Shown: in pieces, positions 43,595 to 52,684 of the stretch
Layout of the letters: each line of letters begins with the position of its first letter
Numbering within the stretch: the first letter of the stretch is position 1
From: Acidipropionibacterium acidipropionici
GTDB taxonomy: Bacteria > Actinomycetota > Actinomycetes > Propionibacteriales > Propionibacteriaceae
DNA length: 64,000 bases
Direction: 5' to 3'
Assembly: GCF_001441165.1 (NCBI RefSeq)
Contig: NZ_CP013126.1
Location: 3,563,551 to 3,627,550, forward strand
The notes under the pieces: model-generated
The model's input: only the letters and a program-made list of their open reading frames with translations
Database searches by the model: none
What the model was told of the DNA's origin: nothing
Made by a program: the position numbers and the translations under genes

Positions 43595-45232
43595 ATGCCA
43601 GATGCACATGACGAGACCTACGACGTGGTGGTGGTCGGTTCCGGTGCCGCCGCGTTCTCCACCGCCCTCGGAGCCGCGGACGAGGGCCTCAGCGTCGTCA
43701 TGATCGAGAGCACCGATCAATGGGGCGGCAACACCTCCATGTCGGGCGGGGGTCTCTGGCTGCCGAACAATCCGCTCATGAGGCGCGAGGGCGCCGCGGA
43801 CTCCCGCGAGGAGGCTCTGGAGTACATGCTCGCCACGATCGGCGAGCCCGGCCCGGCGTCCTCGAGAGCGCGCATCGAGGCCTTCATCGACGGCGTCGAC
43901 GATTTCGTCCTCACCGCCGAGAGGCACGGCATGCGCTTCATGCGCGACCCGGACTACCCCGACTACTACCCCGAGCTGCCCGGCGGCAAGATCGGCCGGG
44001 CCGTCGAGGGGATGAACTTCGATGTGCGGAGACTCGGCGAGTGGGCCGCGACCCAGCGCGGCGTCGTCCCGATCCCGGTGCGCACCAACGACGTGTGGCT
44101 GCTGGGCCGGGCCTGGTCGACGCCGGGCGGGTTCGTCAGGGGCGCCCAGTTCGTCTTCCGGACCCTCGGGGGCCTGGTGAGGGGTAAGAAGCTCGTCGGC
44201 CTGGGCGGGGCGCTGGCCGCCCACTTCGCCCATGCCGTGCTGGTGGACGCCCGGGTCCCGCTGCGCCTCAACAGCCCGGCCACCGGCCTGCTCACCGAGG
44301 GCGAGCGGGTGGTCGGCGTCAGGGTCGGCGACGGGTCGACGGTGCTGCGGGCGCGCCGGGGCGTCATGCTGGGTGCCGGCGGCTTCGAGTCCAACCAGGA
44401 GTGGCGGCACAGGTATCAGGACGTCACCGGGTACACCTCCGGCAACCCCGGCAATCTGGGAGGGCCGATCGCCATCGCCCACGACCTGGGAGCGGCTCTG
44501 GACTACATGGAGGACGCCTGGTGGGGGGCCTCCCTGGCGCCCTACCAGGAGGGCCCGGTGATGGGCTTCCTGGTCGGCGAACGGGCACTGCCCTACATGA
44601 TGATCGTCGACGGGCAGGGGCGACGATTCGCCAACGAGGCCGAGTCCTACATCGATCTGGGCCATCACATGAACGCTCACGACCGCGGCGGCGACTACTG
44701 GATGATCAATGACGCCCGCTACAACAGGCGCTACTTCCGCACCTTCTCCATCCAGCCCGGCCTCATGAAGGGCATGGCGGCCAAGGGACTGCTGGCCAGG
44801 GCGGACACCCTGGAGGATCTGGCCGGGCGGATCGGCGTCCCGGCCGGGAATCTGCGCACCACCGTGGAGCGGTTCAACGGCTTCGCCCGGACAGGCCGCG
44901 ATCAGGACTTCGGCAAGGGGGACTCGGCCTACGACCGCTACTACGGGGACCCGACGGTGCGCCCGAACTCCTGCCTCGGCCCGCTGACGAAGGGACCCTT
45001 CACCGCCTACAAGCTGGTCCCCGGGGATCTGGGCACCAAGGGCGGTCTGGTGACCGACGTCGACGCCCGGGTGCTGCGCGAGGACGGGTCGGTCATCGAG
45101 GGGCTGTACGCGGCGGGGAACACGACCGCATCGGTGATGGGCCACACCTACCCGGGGCCGGGGTCGACGATCGCCCCGGCCTCGGTGTTCGGGCTGAGAG
45201 GGGCTCGCCACATGGCAGCCTCCCAGCAGTAG
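43595..45232 (+). CDS. FAD-binding dehydrogenase, KstD/fumarate-reductase-like
   Basis: A 545-aa flavoprotein. The N-terminal Rossmann motif is VVVVGSGAAAFSTALGAADEG with the acceptor Glu of MIESTDQWGG. GGNTSMSGGGLWLPNN and the C-terminal GHTYPGPGSTIAPASVFG closely match 3-ketosteroid-delta1-dehydrogenases, though fumarate-reductase-type enzymes share the fold. There are no steroid genes nearby, so the substrate is uncertain. AAGGGG precedes the ATG. Confidence 0.88.
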   Translation: MPDAHDETYDVVVVGSGAAAFSTALGAADEGLSVVMIESTDQWGGNTSMSGGGLWLPNNPLMRREGAADSREEALEYMLATIGEPGPASSRARIEAFIDGVDDFVLTAERHGMRFMRDPDYPDYYPELPGGKIGRAVEGMNFDVRRLGEWAATQRGVVPIPVRTNDVWLLGRAWSTPGGFVRGAQFVFRTLGGLVRGKKLVGLGGALAAHFAHAVLVDARVPLRLNSPATGLLTEGERVVGVRVGDGSTVLRARRGVMLGAGGFESNQEWRHRYQDVTGYTSGNPGNLGGPIAIAHDLGAALDYMEDAWWGASLAPYQEGPVMGFLVGERALPYMMIVDGQGRRFANEAESYIDLGHHMNAHDRGGDYWMINDARYNRRYFRTFSIQPGLMKGMAAKGLLARADTLEDLAGRIGVPAGNLRTTVERFNGFARTGRDQDFGKGDSAYDRYYGDPTVRPNSCLGPLTKGPFTAYKLVPGDLGTKGGLVTDVDARVLREDGSVIEGLYAAGNTTASVMGHTYPGPGSTIAPASVFGLRGARHMAASQQ

Positions 45233-45240
45233 GTGACGGC

Positions 45241-46230
45241 TCAGGCGACGGGTCGGGTGAGCAGCACCTCCTCCAGCCTGGCGTAGGACATCTCCATGCC
45301 CTCGACCACGCCGGTGCCCAGGATCATGTCCCGCGTGGCGACGTCGGGGTAGGTGATGACCGTGGTGAGCAGGGTGAGGCCGTCCTCCTCGGTGAGGGTG
45401 AGGTCATTGGTCGTGGTGGGTCCGTCCATGCCGGTCATCCGCTCAGTGGTGACGGCCCGGAAGGGTTCCTCCAGCAGCAGCACCTCTCCGTCGAAGCCGA
45501 AGGGCTCCCCCTCGACGCCGGGATCGGGGGCCCACGCGAAGCGGTACGTCCCGCCCGCCTCGGCCGGGGCGTCGAAGGTGGTCATCGACCACCCGTCGGG
45601 CCCGAGCATCCACTGCGGGATGAGGGCCGGATCCGTCTGCGCTCTCCAGACGACCGTTCTAGGGGCCTCGATCACCCTGGTGATGCGCACCATGGTGTCG
45701 GTGAGCACCTCCATGCGGGTGCCCTTGCCGGCGAACCACTCGCGCAGCCCGGCCAGGACGGCGTCGATCTGGCCCATGGCCAGGCGGGTGCCCTCGACCA
45801 CGCCCATCTCGAGGACGGTCTGGAGGGCCTCGAGGGAGGAGAAGTCCGAGGTGGTGGTCATCCGGGTGCCCTGATCGGTCGCCTCGAAGGCGAATCTCAT
45901 CCGCATCACCGGCATCCCTGGGGCCGGTTCGCCGCTCTCGTCGGCGAAACAGTCGTCGACGGTGAAGCTGCGCTCCGGTTCGATGGAGACGAAGTCCCAC
46001 CGGGCGTAGGACTTCTCCCCGGCGGGGCCGTTCATGTGGTACAGCGCCCGGCCGCCCACCCGATGGTCCCATTCGGTGAAGGTGGCGGGGAAGGTGGGCG
46101 GCCCCCAGAACCGCTCGAGCTGGCGGGGGTCGGTGTAGGCGTTCCACACCCGCGAGACGGGGTGGGCGAAATCGGCGATGACGGTGAGGGTGAGGTTCTT
46201 CTCGTCGGTGATGACGTCGGTGACTGGCAT
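45241..46230 (-). CDS. Tandem SRPBCC (AHSA1-like) domain protein
   Basis: A 329-aa protein with two SRPBCC/AHSA1 domains: about 15-160 (HPVSRVWNAYTDPRQLERFWGPP, then MVVEGTRLAM-like MGVVEGTRLAMGQ) and about 172-329 (APRTVVWRAQTDPALIPQWMLGPDG, then GTGVVEGMEMSYARLEEVL). Each half carries the full pattern, so the gene looks like an internal duplication. The domain binds hydrophobic ligands or Hsp90-like partners; the ligand is unknown. It is downstream of an ArsR gene on the same strand, a common pairing. Confidence 0.9.
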   Translation of the reverse strand: MPVTDVITDEKNLTLTVIADFAHPVSRVWNAYTDPRQLERFWGPPTFPATFTEWDHRVGGRALYHMNGPAGEKSYARWDFVSIEPERSFTVDDCFADESGEPAPGMPVMRMRFAFEATDQGTRMTTTSDFSSLEALQTVLEMGVVEGTRLAMGQIDAVLAGLREWFAGKGTRMEVLTDTMVRITRVIEAPRTVVWRAQTDPALIPQWMLGPDGWSMTTFDAPAEAGGTYRFAWAPDPGVEGEPFGFDGEVLLLEEPFRAVTTERMTGMDGPTTTNDLTLTEEDGLTLLTTVITYPDVATRDMILGTGVVEGMEMSYARLEEVLLTRPVA

Positions 46231-46271
46231 GTCTGGCTCCTCGTGGAGTCGGGTGGAGCGGAGGCGGGGTT

Positions 46272-46604
46272 TCACCCGTTCAGGAGGGAGTCGAGTCGGT
46301 CGACGCGGCCCCGCCACAGATCCTCGTACTGCGCCAGGAGCGTACGCGCCAGGGCGATCCGCTCGGGATCGGCTCTGACCATACGGGTGCGCCCCTGCGC
46401 GCGCTTGACGATGAGCTCGGCCTCCTCCAGGACGGTCACGTGCTTCTGGACCGCCGCGAAGGACATCTGATAGGAGCGGGCGAGTTCCGAGACGCTGACC
46501 TCCCGTGTCATCGTCCGGCGCAGAATATCGCGCCTGGTCGACGCCGCCAGGGCGTGGAACAGGCGATCCGTCTCGGCCTCGCTGAGCCCAACTTGTGTAA
46601 CCAT
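46272..46604 (-). CDS. ArsR family transcriptional regulator
   Basis: A 110-aa winged-HTH repressor: LFHALAASTRRDILRRTMTREVSVSELARSYQMSFAAVQKHVTVLEEAELI. No metal-binding ELCVCDL motif is present, so it belongs to the non-metal class usually paired with SRPBCC genes. The ATG at 46604 is 8 nt after TAATCT (46613-46618, minus strand), which suggests a leaderless start. The palindrome AACCATTTGGTT covers the start codon. It is 41 bp upstream of the SRPBCC gene and probably in one operon. Confidence 0.92.
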   Translation of the reverse strand: MVTQVGLSEAETDRLFHALAASTRRDILRRTMTREVSVSELARSYQMSFAAVQKHVTVLEEAELIVKRAQGRTRMVRADPERIALARTLLAQYEDLWRGRVDRLDSLLNG

Positions 46605-46610
46605 TTGGTT
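46599..46610. promoter_or_regulatory. Probable ArsR operator over the start codon
   Basis: AACCATTTGGTT (arms AACCA/TGGTT, 2-bp centre) includes the regulator's own ATG and lies just past its TAATCT -10. This is a good autorepression site. Confidence 0.6.
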
Positions 46611-46664
46611 GTAGATTACCCGGTACCGGGTCACACTCAAGTACTCGGCGCCGACGATCCGGGA

Positions 46665-46670
46665 TACCGT
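46665..46670 (+). promoter_or_regulatory. -10 element (TACCGT) of the GH114 gene
   Basis: TACCGT ends 6 nt before the ATG at 46677, with no ribosome binding site. Confidence 0.45.
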
Positions 46671-46676
46671 CAGCCC

Positions 46677-47480
46677 ATGCTCCGCACCCGCCGCCCGGCA
46701 CTTCTCGCGATGCTGGCGGGGTTCCTGGTCCTGGCCTCATGTTCGCCCGGTCCCACCTTTCCCCCGGCCGCGGGCCGGGCCGACTACCAGATCGGGGGCG
46801 CCTACCGCCCCGATGACGATGTGGCCATCGTCATCCGCGATGTCGCCGACACCCCCGTCGCCGGCCGCTACAACATCTGCTACGTCAATGCCTTCCAGAC
46901 CCAGCCGGGCACCCTCCCCCGCTGGCGCCGGGAGCATCCCGGCCTGGTCCTGTCGAAGGCCGGCGCACCGGTCACCGATCCCGACTGGCCCGACGAGGCA
47001 CTGCTGGACACCTCGACTCCCGCCAACCGCACCGCGATCGTCAGCGTCATCGGCAAGGATCTCGAGCGCTGCGCACAGGCCGGCTTCGATGCCGTCGAGC
47101 TCGACAACCTCGACTCCTATCTGCGCTCCGGCGGCCGGATCTCCCCTGCGGACAACGCCGCCATGGCCGGTCTGCTGGCCCGCCGGGCGCACTCGCTGGG
47201 GATGGCGGCCGCCCAGAAGAACGCGCCGGAGATCGGGGACGCGGGTCGCCGCGCCGGCCTGGACCTGGCCGTCGCCGAGGAGTGCCAGGTCTATGACGAG
47301 TGCGACCACTACACCCGGCTCTACGGGAGCCGCGTCATCGAGATCGAGTACACAGACAATGGCGTCCGCGCCTTCGAGCAGGCCTGTCGGGCCCGAGGTT
47401 CTCGGATCTCGGTGCTGCTGCGCGACCGCGACGTGGTACCGCGTGGCCGGCGAGGCCATGTGGCCCGGTGGTGCTCCTGA
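46677..47480 (+). CDS. Endo-alpha-1,4-polygalactosaminidase family (GH114) lipoprotein
   Basis: A 267-aa secreted protein. The signal peptide ends in a lipobox (LVLASC), so it should be membrane-anchored outside the cell. The TIM-barrel GH114 domain has the YNICYVNAFQTQPG strand, the acidic GFDAVELDNLDSYLRSGG site, AAAQKNAPEIG, AEECQVYDEC and the C-terminal RDRDVVPRG motif. GH114 enzymes cleave galactosamine-containing exopolysaccharide; whether this one does is unproven. Leaderless features support the ATG. Confidence 0.9.
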   Translation: MLRTRRPALLAMLAGFLVLASCSPGPTFPPAAGRADYQIGGAYRPDDDVAIVIRDVADTPVAGRYNICYVNAFQTQPGTLPRWRREHPGLVLSKAGAPVTDPDWPDEALLDTSTPANRTAIVSVIGKDLERCAQAGFDAVELDNLDSYLRSGGRISPADNAAMAGLLARRAHSLGMAAAQKNAPEIGDAGRRAGLDLAVAEECQVYDECDHYTRLYGSRVIEIEYTDNGVRAFEQACRARGSRISVLLRDRDVVPRGRRGHVARWCS

Positions 47481-47488
47481 TCCACAGG

Positions 47489-47692
47489 GTGAACCGGGTG
47501 ATCGGCGTCGCGCCAATGATCCTGCGCCTGTTCACGATCGCCTTCCTCGAGTACGGCCAGGGCGTCTCGAACATCCTGCTGCCGGTGATCGCCCTGATCG
47601 TGGGCATACCGGTGTTCTGCACGGGACTTCTCAGCAGGCGCGAGGCGCCTCCGTCGGTGAAGAAGCCCCTCGGCACGGTCCCGCCCGACTGA
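47489..47692 (+). CDS. Small membrane protein, unknown
   Basis: A short frame (up to 67 aa from GTG 47489, or 58 aa from ATG 47516) with two hydrophobic stretches (ILRLFTIAFLEYGQGVSN and ILLPVIALIVGIPVFCTGLL) and a basic, proline-containing tail ending before the SNF2 stop. The membrane-like composition supports a real gene, but no family is recognised and the start is uncertain. It follows the GH114 gene by a few bases. Confidence 0.45.
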   Translation: MNRVIGVAPMILRLFTIAFLEYGQGVSNILLPVIALIVGIPVFCTGLLSRREAPPSVKKPLGTVPPD

Positions 47693-47695
47693 TGC

Positions 47696-50600
47696 TCAGC
47701 TGAGCAGCATCCGGACGTCCTCGGCGCTCAGCTTTGATCCGCCCGTGGCGGCGGCCCCCTCGCCGGCGTCGAGGACCCCGGAGATGAGCCTGCGCTTGGT
47801 GTCCTGGAGGGCGAGCACCTTCTCCTCGATGGTGTCGCGGGCCACCATCCGGTAGACGTGCACCGGCCGGGTCTGGCCGATCCGGTGGGCGCGGTCGACG
47901 GCCTGATTCTCAGCCGCCGGATTCCACCATGGATCGGCGAGGATGGCGTAGTCGGCCTGGGTGAGGTTGATGCCGACCCCGCCGGCCTTGAGGCTGATGA
48001 GGAAGACCGGGTCATCGCCCTTGGTGAATCCGTCGATGACGGCCCTGCGTTTCGGGGTGGTGCCGTCCAGATACGAGTAGGCGATGTGCTCGCGGTCCAG
48101 GCGCTCGGCGATGCGCCTCAGGTAGCGGGTGAACTGGCTGAAGACCAGCACCCGATGGCCCTCCTCGGCCGCCTCGACCAGCAGCGGCACCAGGGCGTCG
48201 AGCTTGGAGGACGGCGCCGTCGTCTCCTGTCCCTGATCGACCAGCCCGGGGTCGATGGCCAACTGACGCAGCCTGGTGAGGGCCGAGAGCACCTCGATCT
48301 GGTTGTGATCGATGTCCTCGGTGAGCTGCAGGACGCGCTGGCGCTCGTGCTGGAGTTGACGCTCGTAGGCGCGCCGGTGGGCGGGGGCCAGATCGACGTG
48401 GAGCACCTGCTCCTGCTTGGCGGGCAGATCGAGGGCGATCTGGCTCTTGGTGCGGCGCAGCAGGAAGGGCCCGATTCGCCGGCGCAGGGTGTTCATCCGG
48501 CCCTCGGCGTCGTCATCGCTGCGCTCGATGGGTTTGCGGAAGGCCGCCTGGAACTGCTTGTGACTGCCGAGCAGGCCGGGGGCGGCCAGGGCGAAGATGG
48601 CCCACAGCTCGTCCAGGTTGTTCTCCATCGGGGTGCCGGTGATCGCGTAGACCACCGGTGCGCCGACGGTCTTGATGCAGGAGAAGACCTTCGACGCCCG
48701 GTTCTTGGCGTTCTGCGCCTCGTCGAGCAGCATCCCCGCCCAGGGCTGGGCGGCGTAGTCGTCGGACTCCAGGCGCAGCAGCGCGTAGGAGGTGACGACG
48801 ACGTCCGCCCCGGCCGCGATCTCGGCCAGCGGGGTGCCGCGGCGTCTGCGGGTCGCGTCGATCATGGCCACCCGCAGCCCCGAGGTGAATCGGGCCGCCT
48901 CCTCCACCCAGTTGGGCACCACGGAGGTGGGGGCCACGACCAGCCAGGGGAGCTTCGGACCGTCAGGGGCCGGGTGCTCCCGTTCGTCGAGAATCATCGC
49001 CAGGGCCTGAACCGTCTTGCCGAGTCCCATGTCGTCGGCGAGCACCCCGCCCAGGCCGGAGCGCCGCAGCCCGGCGAGCCACTGGAACCCGGCCAGCTGG
49101 TAGGGCCGCAGATCGGCGACCAGGCCGTCGGGGGTCGTCGCGGGCTCGGGGGGTTCGGCGATGGCGCGGCGCACGGCGTCGAACCACTGGTCCTGGGAGG
49201 TCTGGACGATGCCGAGTGCGAGGAGATCCTCCCACCAGGAGATCCGCACCGCGGGCACCTGGACGCCCTTGCGGCGCTGGTCGCCCAGTTCGGCGGCCTC
49301 GGCGAGCAGCTGGCGCAGCTGGTCGAGTTCCGGGTTGTCGAGGGTGAAGTAGGAGCCGTCCTCCAGGAAGATCGCCTCCTGCTTGAGGGTGAGTCCCCTG
49401 ATGAGAGAGGAGATCGGCAGACGGTGGCCGTCCACCTCGACGGTGATCTCCAGATCCAGCCAGTCGTTTCCGGCATCGGAGCCCAGCCCGACGTGGATCT
49501 CGGGGGTCTCGGTCTCACGGAACTGCGGCAGTTCCCCGGCGTCCACGACGACGCCGAGTTCCTCCAGCCGCGGCAGGACATCGTCGACGAGGGTGATGAC
49601 GTCCATGCCCTCCAGCCGGGACTCGGGGAGGATGTCCTGCTCGGCGGAGTCTGCGAGAGTGGCCGGGACGCCGGCCAGGGCGCCGGTGACCGGTGCGAGG
49701 ATCTCCTCCTCCCGGGCGATGTCGCGGCCCGGATCGAACCGGCCGGCCCGCAGAGCCAGGGGGCCGCGTCCGCGGCCCTGCTCGTCGCGGTAGTGCCAGG
49801 ACCAGCGCAGCCTGGCCCGGGGGGTCGGATCGGTGCCCGAGGCGCCGGTCACTCCGAGCTCAAGGTGCAGGGCGGGTGCGGGCGGGGCCGGCGGTGTGAA
49901 GGAGTCGTCGGGTGAGGCCCAGTCGAGCTGTGCGATCCGGGGGAAGACGTCGGTGATGAAGTGCTCATATCCCTCGGCCGGGATGCGCAGCGCCTCGGGC
50001 TCGGCGGCCAGCTGGACCCATGAGCGGTCCGCGACGCGTTCCAGGGCGGCGAGGTGGATGCCGTCCTCGTCGCTCCAGGCCAACCCGTGGGGCGGATCGC
50101 CGAGCCGCACGACGGGGGCGTCGGGTGCCATCGCGGGGTGACGCAGGTCGGCGCGAATGGCGAGATCACCCGACTCCTCGCGGGTGATCTGGATGGTGGA
50201 GACGGCCGGCTCCGCCTCGATGCGCACCGGGGTGAAGCGCCCGTCATCGGCCACCAGCGGGACGCCGACGTCACGGATGCGCTCCAGCACCGGCCAGAGG
50301 GCCTGGCTGTCGATCTCCTGAAGGGGCAGCGGATCCTGGCCGCCGAGGTAGGAGGCGCCGTTGTAGAGCTTGCGCAGCGCGTCGACGGCCTCGGTCTGGA
50401 CCGGTGACATGGTGGCCGCCTCGCCGGCCTGGACCGTCCACCACGAGACCTTGCTCTTCACCCACTTCTTCGTCTTGCCGGGGCAGACCGGGCGGACGGT
50501 CACCGATCCCGGGGTGATGCCGTATCCGAATCCGTCGCTGCCCACCCACGGCGCCCGGAACCGCTCCCCCTTGTGGGCCGGGGTGAATCGCACGAGCAGC

Positions 50601-51046
50601 CCCAGGGGCCGCACTGCGCTGTCGGTCCCGGTGGGGGCCAGCGAGGGACTGAAGATCCGGTCCAGGGCACGGCTCCACACCGGCGTCACGGGTTCGGGCG
50701 GAGAGGGCCGGCGGTACTGCCTGTAGTCGGGTTCGATGTCGGAATCGATGAGATCGATCCCCTGGACCTCCAGGTCGCTGAGCATCACCGCCACGCAGTG
50801 CTTGCAGTTGTATCCGACGGGGCAGGTGCACATGCCCTCGAGGAAGAAGATCTGGCCGTACTCGTCGGCCTCGTAGGAGACGTGGACGGTGTAGTTGCGT
50901 CCGCGCGATCCCTTGCAGCGTCCGAGCAGCTCTCCTGTTGCGGGGTCCACTCCGACGATCTTGGAGCGTCCCTCGCGGGCGTACTCCTGTCCCAGCGCCC
51001 ACGTGCTCGGGGTCGCCAGGTCGAGGGAGGGAACGGACCAGCTCAC
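47696..51046 (-). CDS. SNF2 family helicase with SWIM zinc finger
   Basis: An 1116-aa SWI2/SNF2-type DNA translocase. A SWIM zinc finger lies near residue 70 (CTCPVGYNCKHCVAV), followed by a long SNF2_assoc-like region. The helicase core has Walker A LADDMGLGKTVQALA, DEAQ box LLDEAQNAKN, ITGTPMENNLDELW, SLKAGGVGINLTQAD and motif VI QAVDRAHRIGQTRPVHVYRM. HepA-like proteins of this type remodel protein-DNA or RNA polymerase complexes. The GTG at 51046 is chosen because TACGCT lies 7 nt upstream (leaderless). Confidence 0.94.
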   Translation of the reverse strand: MSWSVPSLDLATPSTWALGQEYAREGRSKIVGVDPATGELLGRCKGSRGRNYTVHVSYEADEYGQIFFLEGMCTCPVGYNCKHCVAVMLSDLEVQGIDLIDSDIEPDYRQYRRPSPPEPVTPVWSRALDRIFSPSLAPTGTDSAVRPLGLLVRFTPAHKGERFRAPWVGSDGFGYGITPGSVTVRPVCPGKTKKWVKSKVSWWTVQAGEAATMSPVQTEAVDALRKLYNGASYLGGQDPLPLQEIDSQALWPVLERIRDVGVPLVADDGRFTPVRIEAEPAVSTIQITREESGDLAIRADLRHPAMAPDAPVVRLGDPPHGLAWSDEDGIHLAALERVADRSWVQLAAEPEALRIPAEGYEHFITDVFPRIAQLDWASPDDSFTPPAPPAPALHLELGVTGASGTDPTPRARLRWSWHYRDEQGRGRGPLALRAGRFDPGRDIAREEEILAPVTGALAGVPATLADSAEQDILPESRLEGMDVITLVDDVLPRLEELGVVVDAGELPQFRETETPEIHVGLGSDAGNDWLDLEITVEVDGHRLPISSLIRGLTLKQEAIFLEDGSYFTLDNPELDQLRQLLAEAAELGDQRRKGVQVPAVRISWWEDLLALGIVQTSQDQWFDAVRRAIAEPPEPATTPDGLVADLRPYQLAGFQWLAGLRRSGLGGVLADDMGLGKTVQALAMILDEREHPAPDGPKLPWLVVAPTSVVPNWVEEAARFTSGLRVAMIDATRRRRGTPLAEIAAGADVVVTSYALLRLESDDYAAQPWAGMLLDEAQNAKNRASKVFSCIKTVGAPVVYAITGTPMENNLDELWAIFALAAPGLLGSHKQFQAAFRKPIERSDDDAEGRMNTLRRRIGPFLLRRTKSQIALDLPAKQEQVLHVDLAPAHRRAYERQLQHERQRVLQLTEDIDHNQIEVLSALTRLRQLAIDPGLVDQGQETTAPSSKLDALVPLLVEAAEEGHRVLVFSQFTRYLRRIAERLDREHIAYSYLDGTTPKRRAVIDGFTKGDDPVFLISLKAGGVGINLTQADYAILADPWWNPAAENQAVDRAHRIGQTRPVHVYRMVARDTIEEKVLALQDTKRRLISGVLDAGEGAAATGGSKLSAEDVRMLLS

Positions 51047-51053
51047 GCGCCCC

Positions 51054-51059
51054 AGCGTA
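51054..51059 (-). promoter_or_regulatory. -10 element (TACGCT) of the SNF2 helicase gene
   Basis: TACGCT on the minus strand is 7 nt before the GTG at 51046. Confidence 0.45.
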
Positions 51060-51111
51060 GACAGGACCTCCGACAGTTCTGCAACCCTTCGATCGGGCAG
51101 ACTGAGGAGTT

Positions 51112-51756
51112 GTGAATCCCGAGGCTGTCTTCCCACCCTTCGGGCTGCGCATCGAGGCGGGTCCCATGGTGCTGCGCCCCATCACCGACGACGTCCTGCC
51201 GCTACTGATCGACGCCGCCCTGGCCGGAATCCACGATCCCGCGTTCATGCCCTTCACCACGCCGTGGACCGATGCCTCCCCCGAGGATCTCCCCATGGCC
51301 GTCGCGCAGTACCACTGGGGCGTGCGGGCGAGGTGGTCGCCTGCCGCGTGGTCCCTGGAGCTCGCGGTGGAGTGGGAGGGCCGGATCGTGGGGGTCCAGG
51401 CGTTCACCACCGAGAACTACCTCGTCACCAGGACCGGTGAGACCGGTTCATGGCTGAGGCTGGCCGATCACGGCCGGGGCATCGGCACCCGGATGCGCCA
51501 GGCGGTCTGCCGGTTCGCCTTCGACCACCTGGACGCCGCACGAGTCACCTCGGCCGCCTTCACCGACAACCCCGCCTCCCTGGCGGTGAGCCGGAAGACC
51601 GGCTACCGCCCGAACGGTTCCACCTGGCACGCGCGGCGAGGGAGACCCGCTGAGATGCGCAGGATGGTGCTCCGCCCCGAGGATCTGGTCCGAGGGGAGC
51701 CGATCACCGTCGAGGGGGCCGGGCCCTTCCGCCGCTTCATCGGACTGGAGGAGTAG
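51112..51756 (+). CDS. GNAT family N-acetyltransferase
   Basis: A 214-aa acetyltransferase of the RimJ/RimL-like group. MVLRPITDDVLPLLIDAAL opens the fold, WLRLADHGRGIGTRMRQAVCRFAFDHL is the acetyl-CoA loop (normally Q/RGxGxG/A), and SAAFTDNPASLAVSRKTGYRPNG is the conserved end. The start is GTG with GAGGAG upstream. Its stop abuts the ATG of the EamA gene, so the two are co-transcribed. The substrate is unknown. Confidence 0.88.
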   Translation: MNPEAVFPPFGLRIEAGPMVLRPITDDVLPLLIDAALAGIHDPAFMPFTTPWTDASPEDLPMAVAQYHWGVRARWSPAAWSLELAVEWEGRIVGVQAFTTENYLVTRTGETGSWLRLADHGRGIGTRMRQAVCRFAFDHLDAARVTSAAFTDNPASLAVSRKTGYRPNGSTWHARRGRPAEMRRMVLRPEDLVRGEPITVEGAGPFRRFIGLEE

Positions 51757-52617
51757 ATGGGCACGGCCGAGATCGCCCTGGTGCTGGTGGCGGCGGTGGC
51801 CCATGCCATATGGAACACCGCCGCCAAGTACCAGCGCGGCGACTCGGTGCTCTTCGTGTGGGCCTACACCTGCGCCGCCACCCTGCTGTGCCTGCCGCTC
51901 GGGCTGGCGCCTGTGCTCGACGGCTCCCAGCCCCTCGACCGGTGACTGCTGGTGGCCGCGCTCGTCTCGGCGGGGCTGCACATCATCTACTCGTTGACTC
52001 TTCAGGGCGGCTACGACCGGTTCGACATGGGTGTCGTCTACCCGGTCGCCCGGGGCACCGGGCCGGTGCTGTCGATGATCGTGGCCATCACCCTCCTCGG
52101 GGAGCAGCCGCACGCGGTCGAGGTCGGCGGGGCGATCATTGTGGTCGCCGGGATCTGCGTGGTGGCCGGGAACCCGTTCACCGGCGCAGAGGGACGGTCG
52201 ATGCGCGGAGTGCTGTGGGGTGCGGCGACCGGTGCGGCGATCGCCGGCTACACGCTGTGGGACTCCTGGTCCGTCAGGCATCTAGATCTGGCGGCGACCA
52301 CCTATTTCACCGGCACCTACTTCATCCAGAGCCTGCTGCTCACCCCACGGGCGCTGAGACGCCGCGCGCAGATCCCACGGTCCCTGAGGACGAACTGGAC
52401 GCCGATCCTCATGGTCGCGGTGTTCTCGCCGCTGGCCTACATCCTAGTGCTCGACGTCATGAAGACCGCCCCGGTCTCGATCGTCGCGCCGCTGCGCGAG
52501 TCCTCCATCGTCATCGGCTCCCTGCTGGCGCGGAAGCTGTTCGGCGAGGGGCATCTGGCCCGGCGCCTGGTCGGGGCGGGCATTGTGCTCGCAGGGATCG
52601 CCGTCATCAGTCTGTGA
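51757..52617 (+). pseudogene. EamA/DMT family transporter with an in-frame TGA
   Basis: The locus reads as a 286-aa two-repeat EamA transporter (EIALVLVAAVAHAIWNTAAK at the start, GGYDRFDMGVVYPVARGTGPVLSM, and a second EamA half ending LVGAGIVLAGIAVISL). A TGA at 51943-51945 interrupts it in frame after QPLDR. A TGG Trp codon there would restore DRWLLVAALVSAG. The rest of the frame is intact and shows no other damage, so the change is recent, or is a base-call error. The two pieces alone are unlikely to transport. Confidence 0.85.
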
Positions 52618-52684
52618 GCAGCGCCGGCGCCCCGGGCACCTACCGCTAGGGTGACCGCTGACATCGACCATCCGAGGACCTCTC

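Noticed and set aside
43500-45211. A long minus-strand extension upstream of the TetR gene
   Set aside because: It is antisense to the flavoprotein gene; only 42929-43495 is a recognisable TetR.
43595-45232. Assignment as a definite steroid-degrading enzyme
   Set aside because: The motif match to KstD is good, but no steroid pathway genes are nearby and related flavoproteins share these motifs.
47300-47488. An Arg/Pro-rich frame overlapping the end of the GH114 gene
   Set aside because: A shadow of GH114; only the hydrophobic part from about 47489 looks real.
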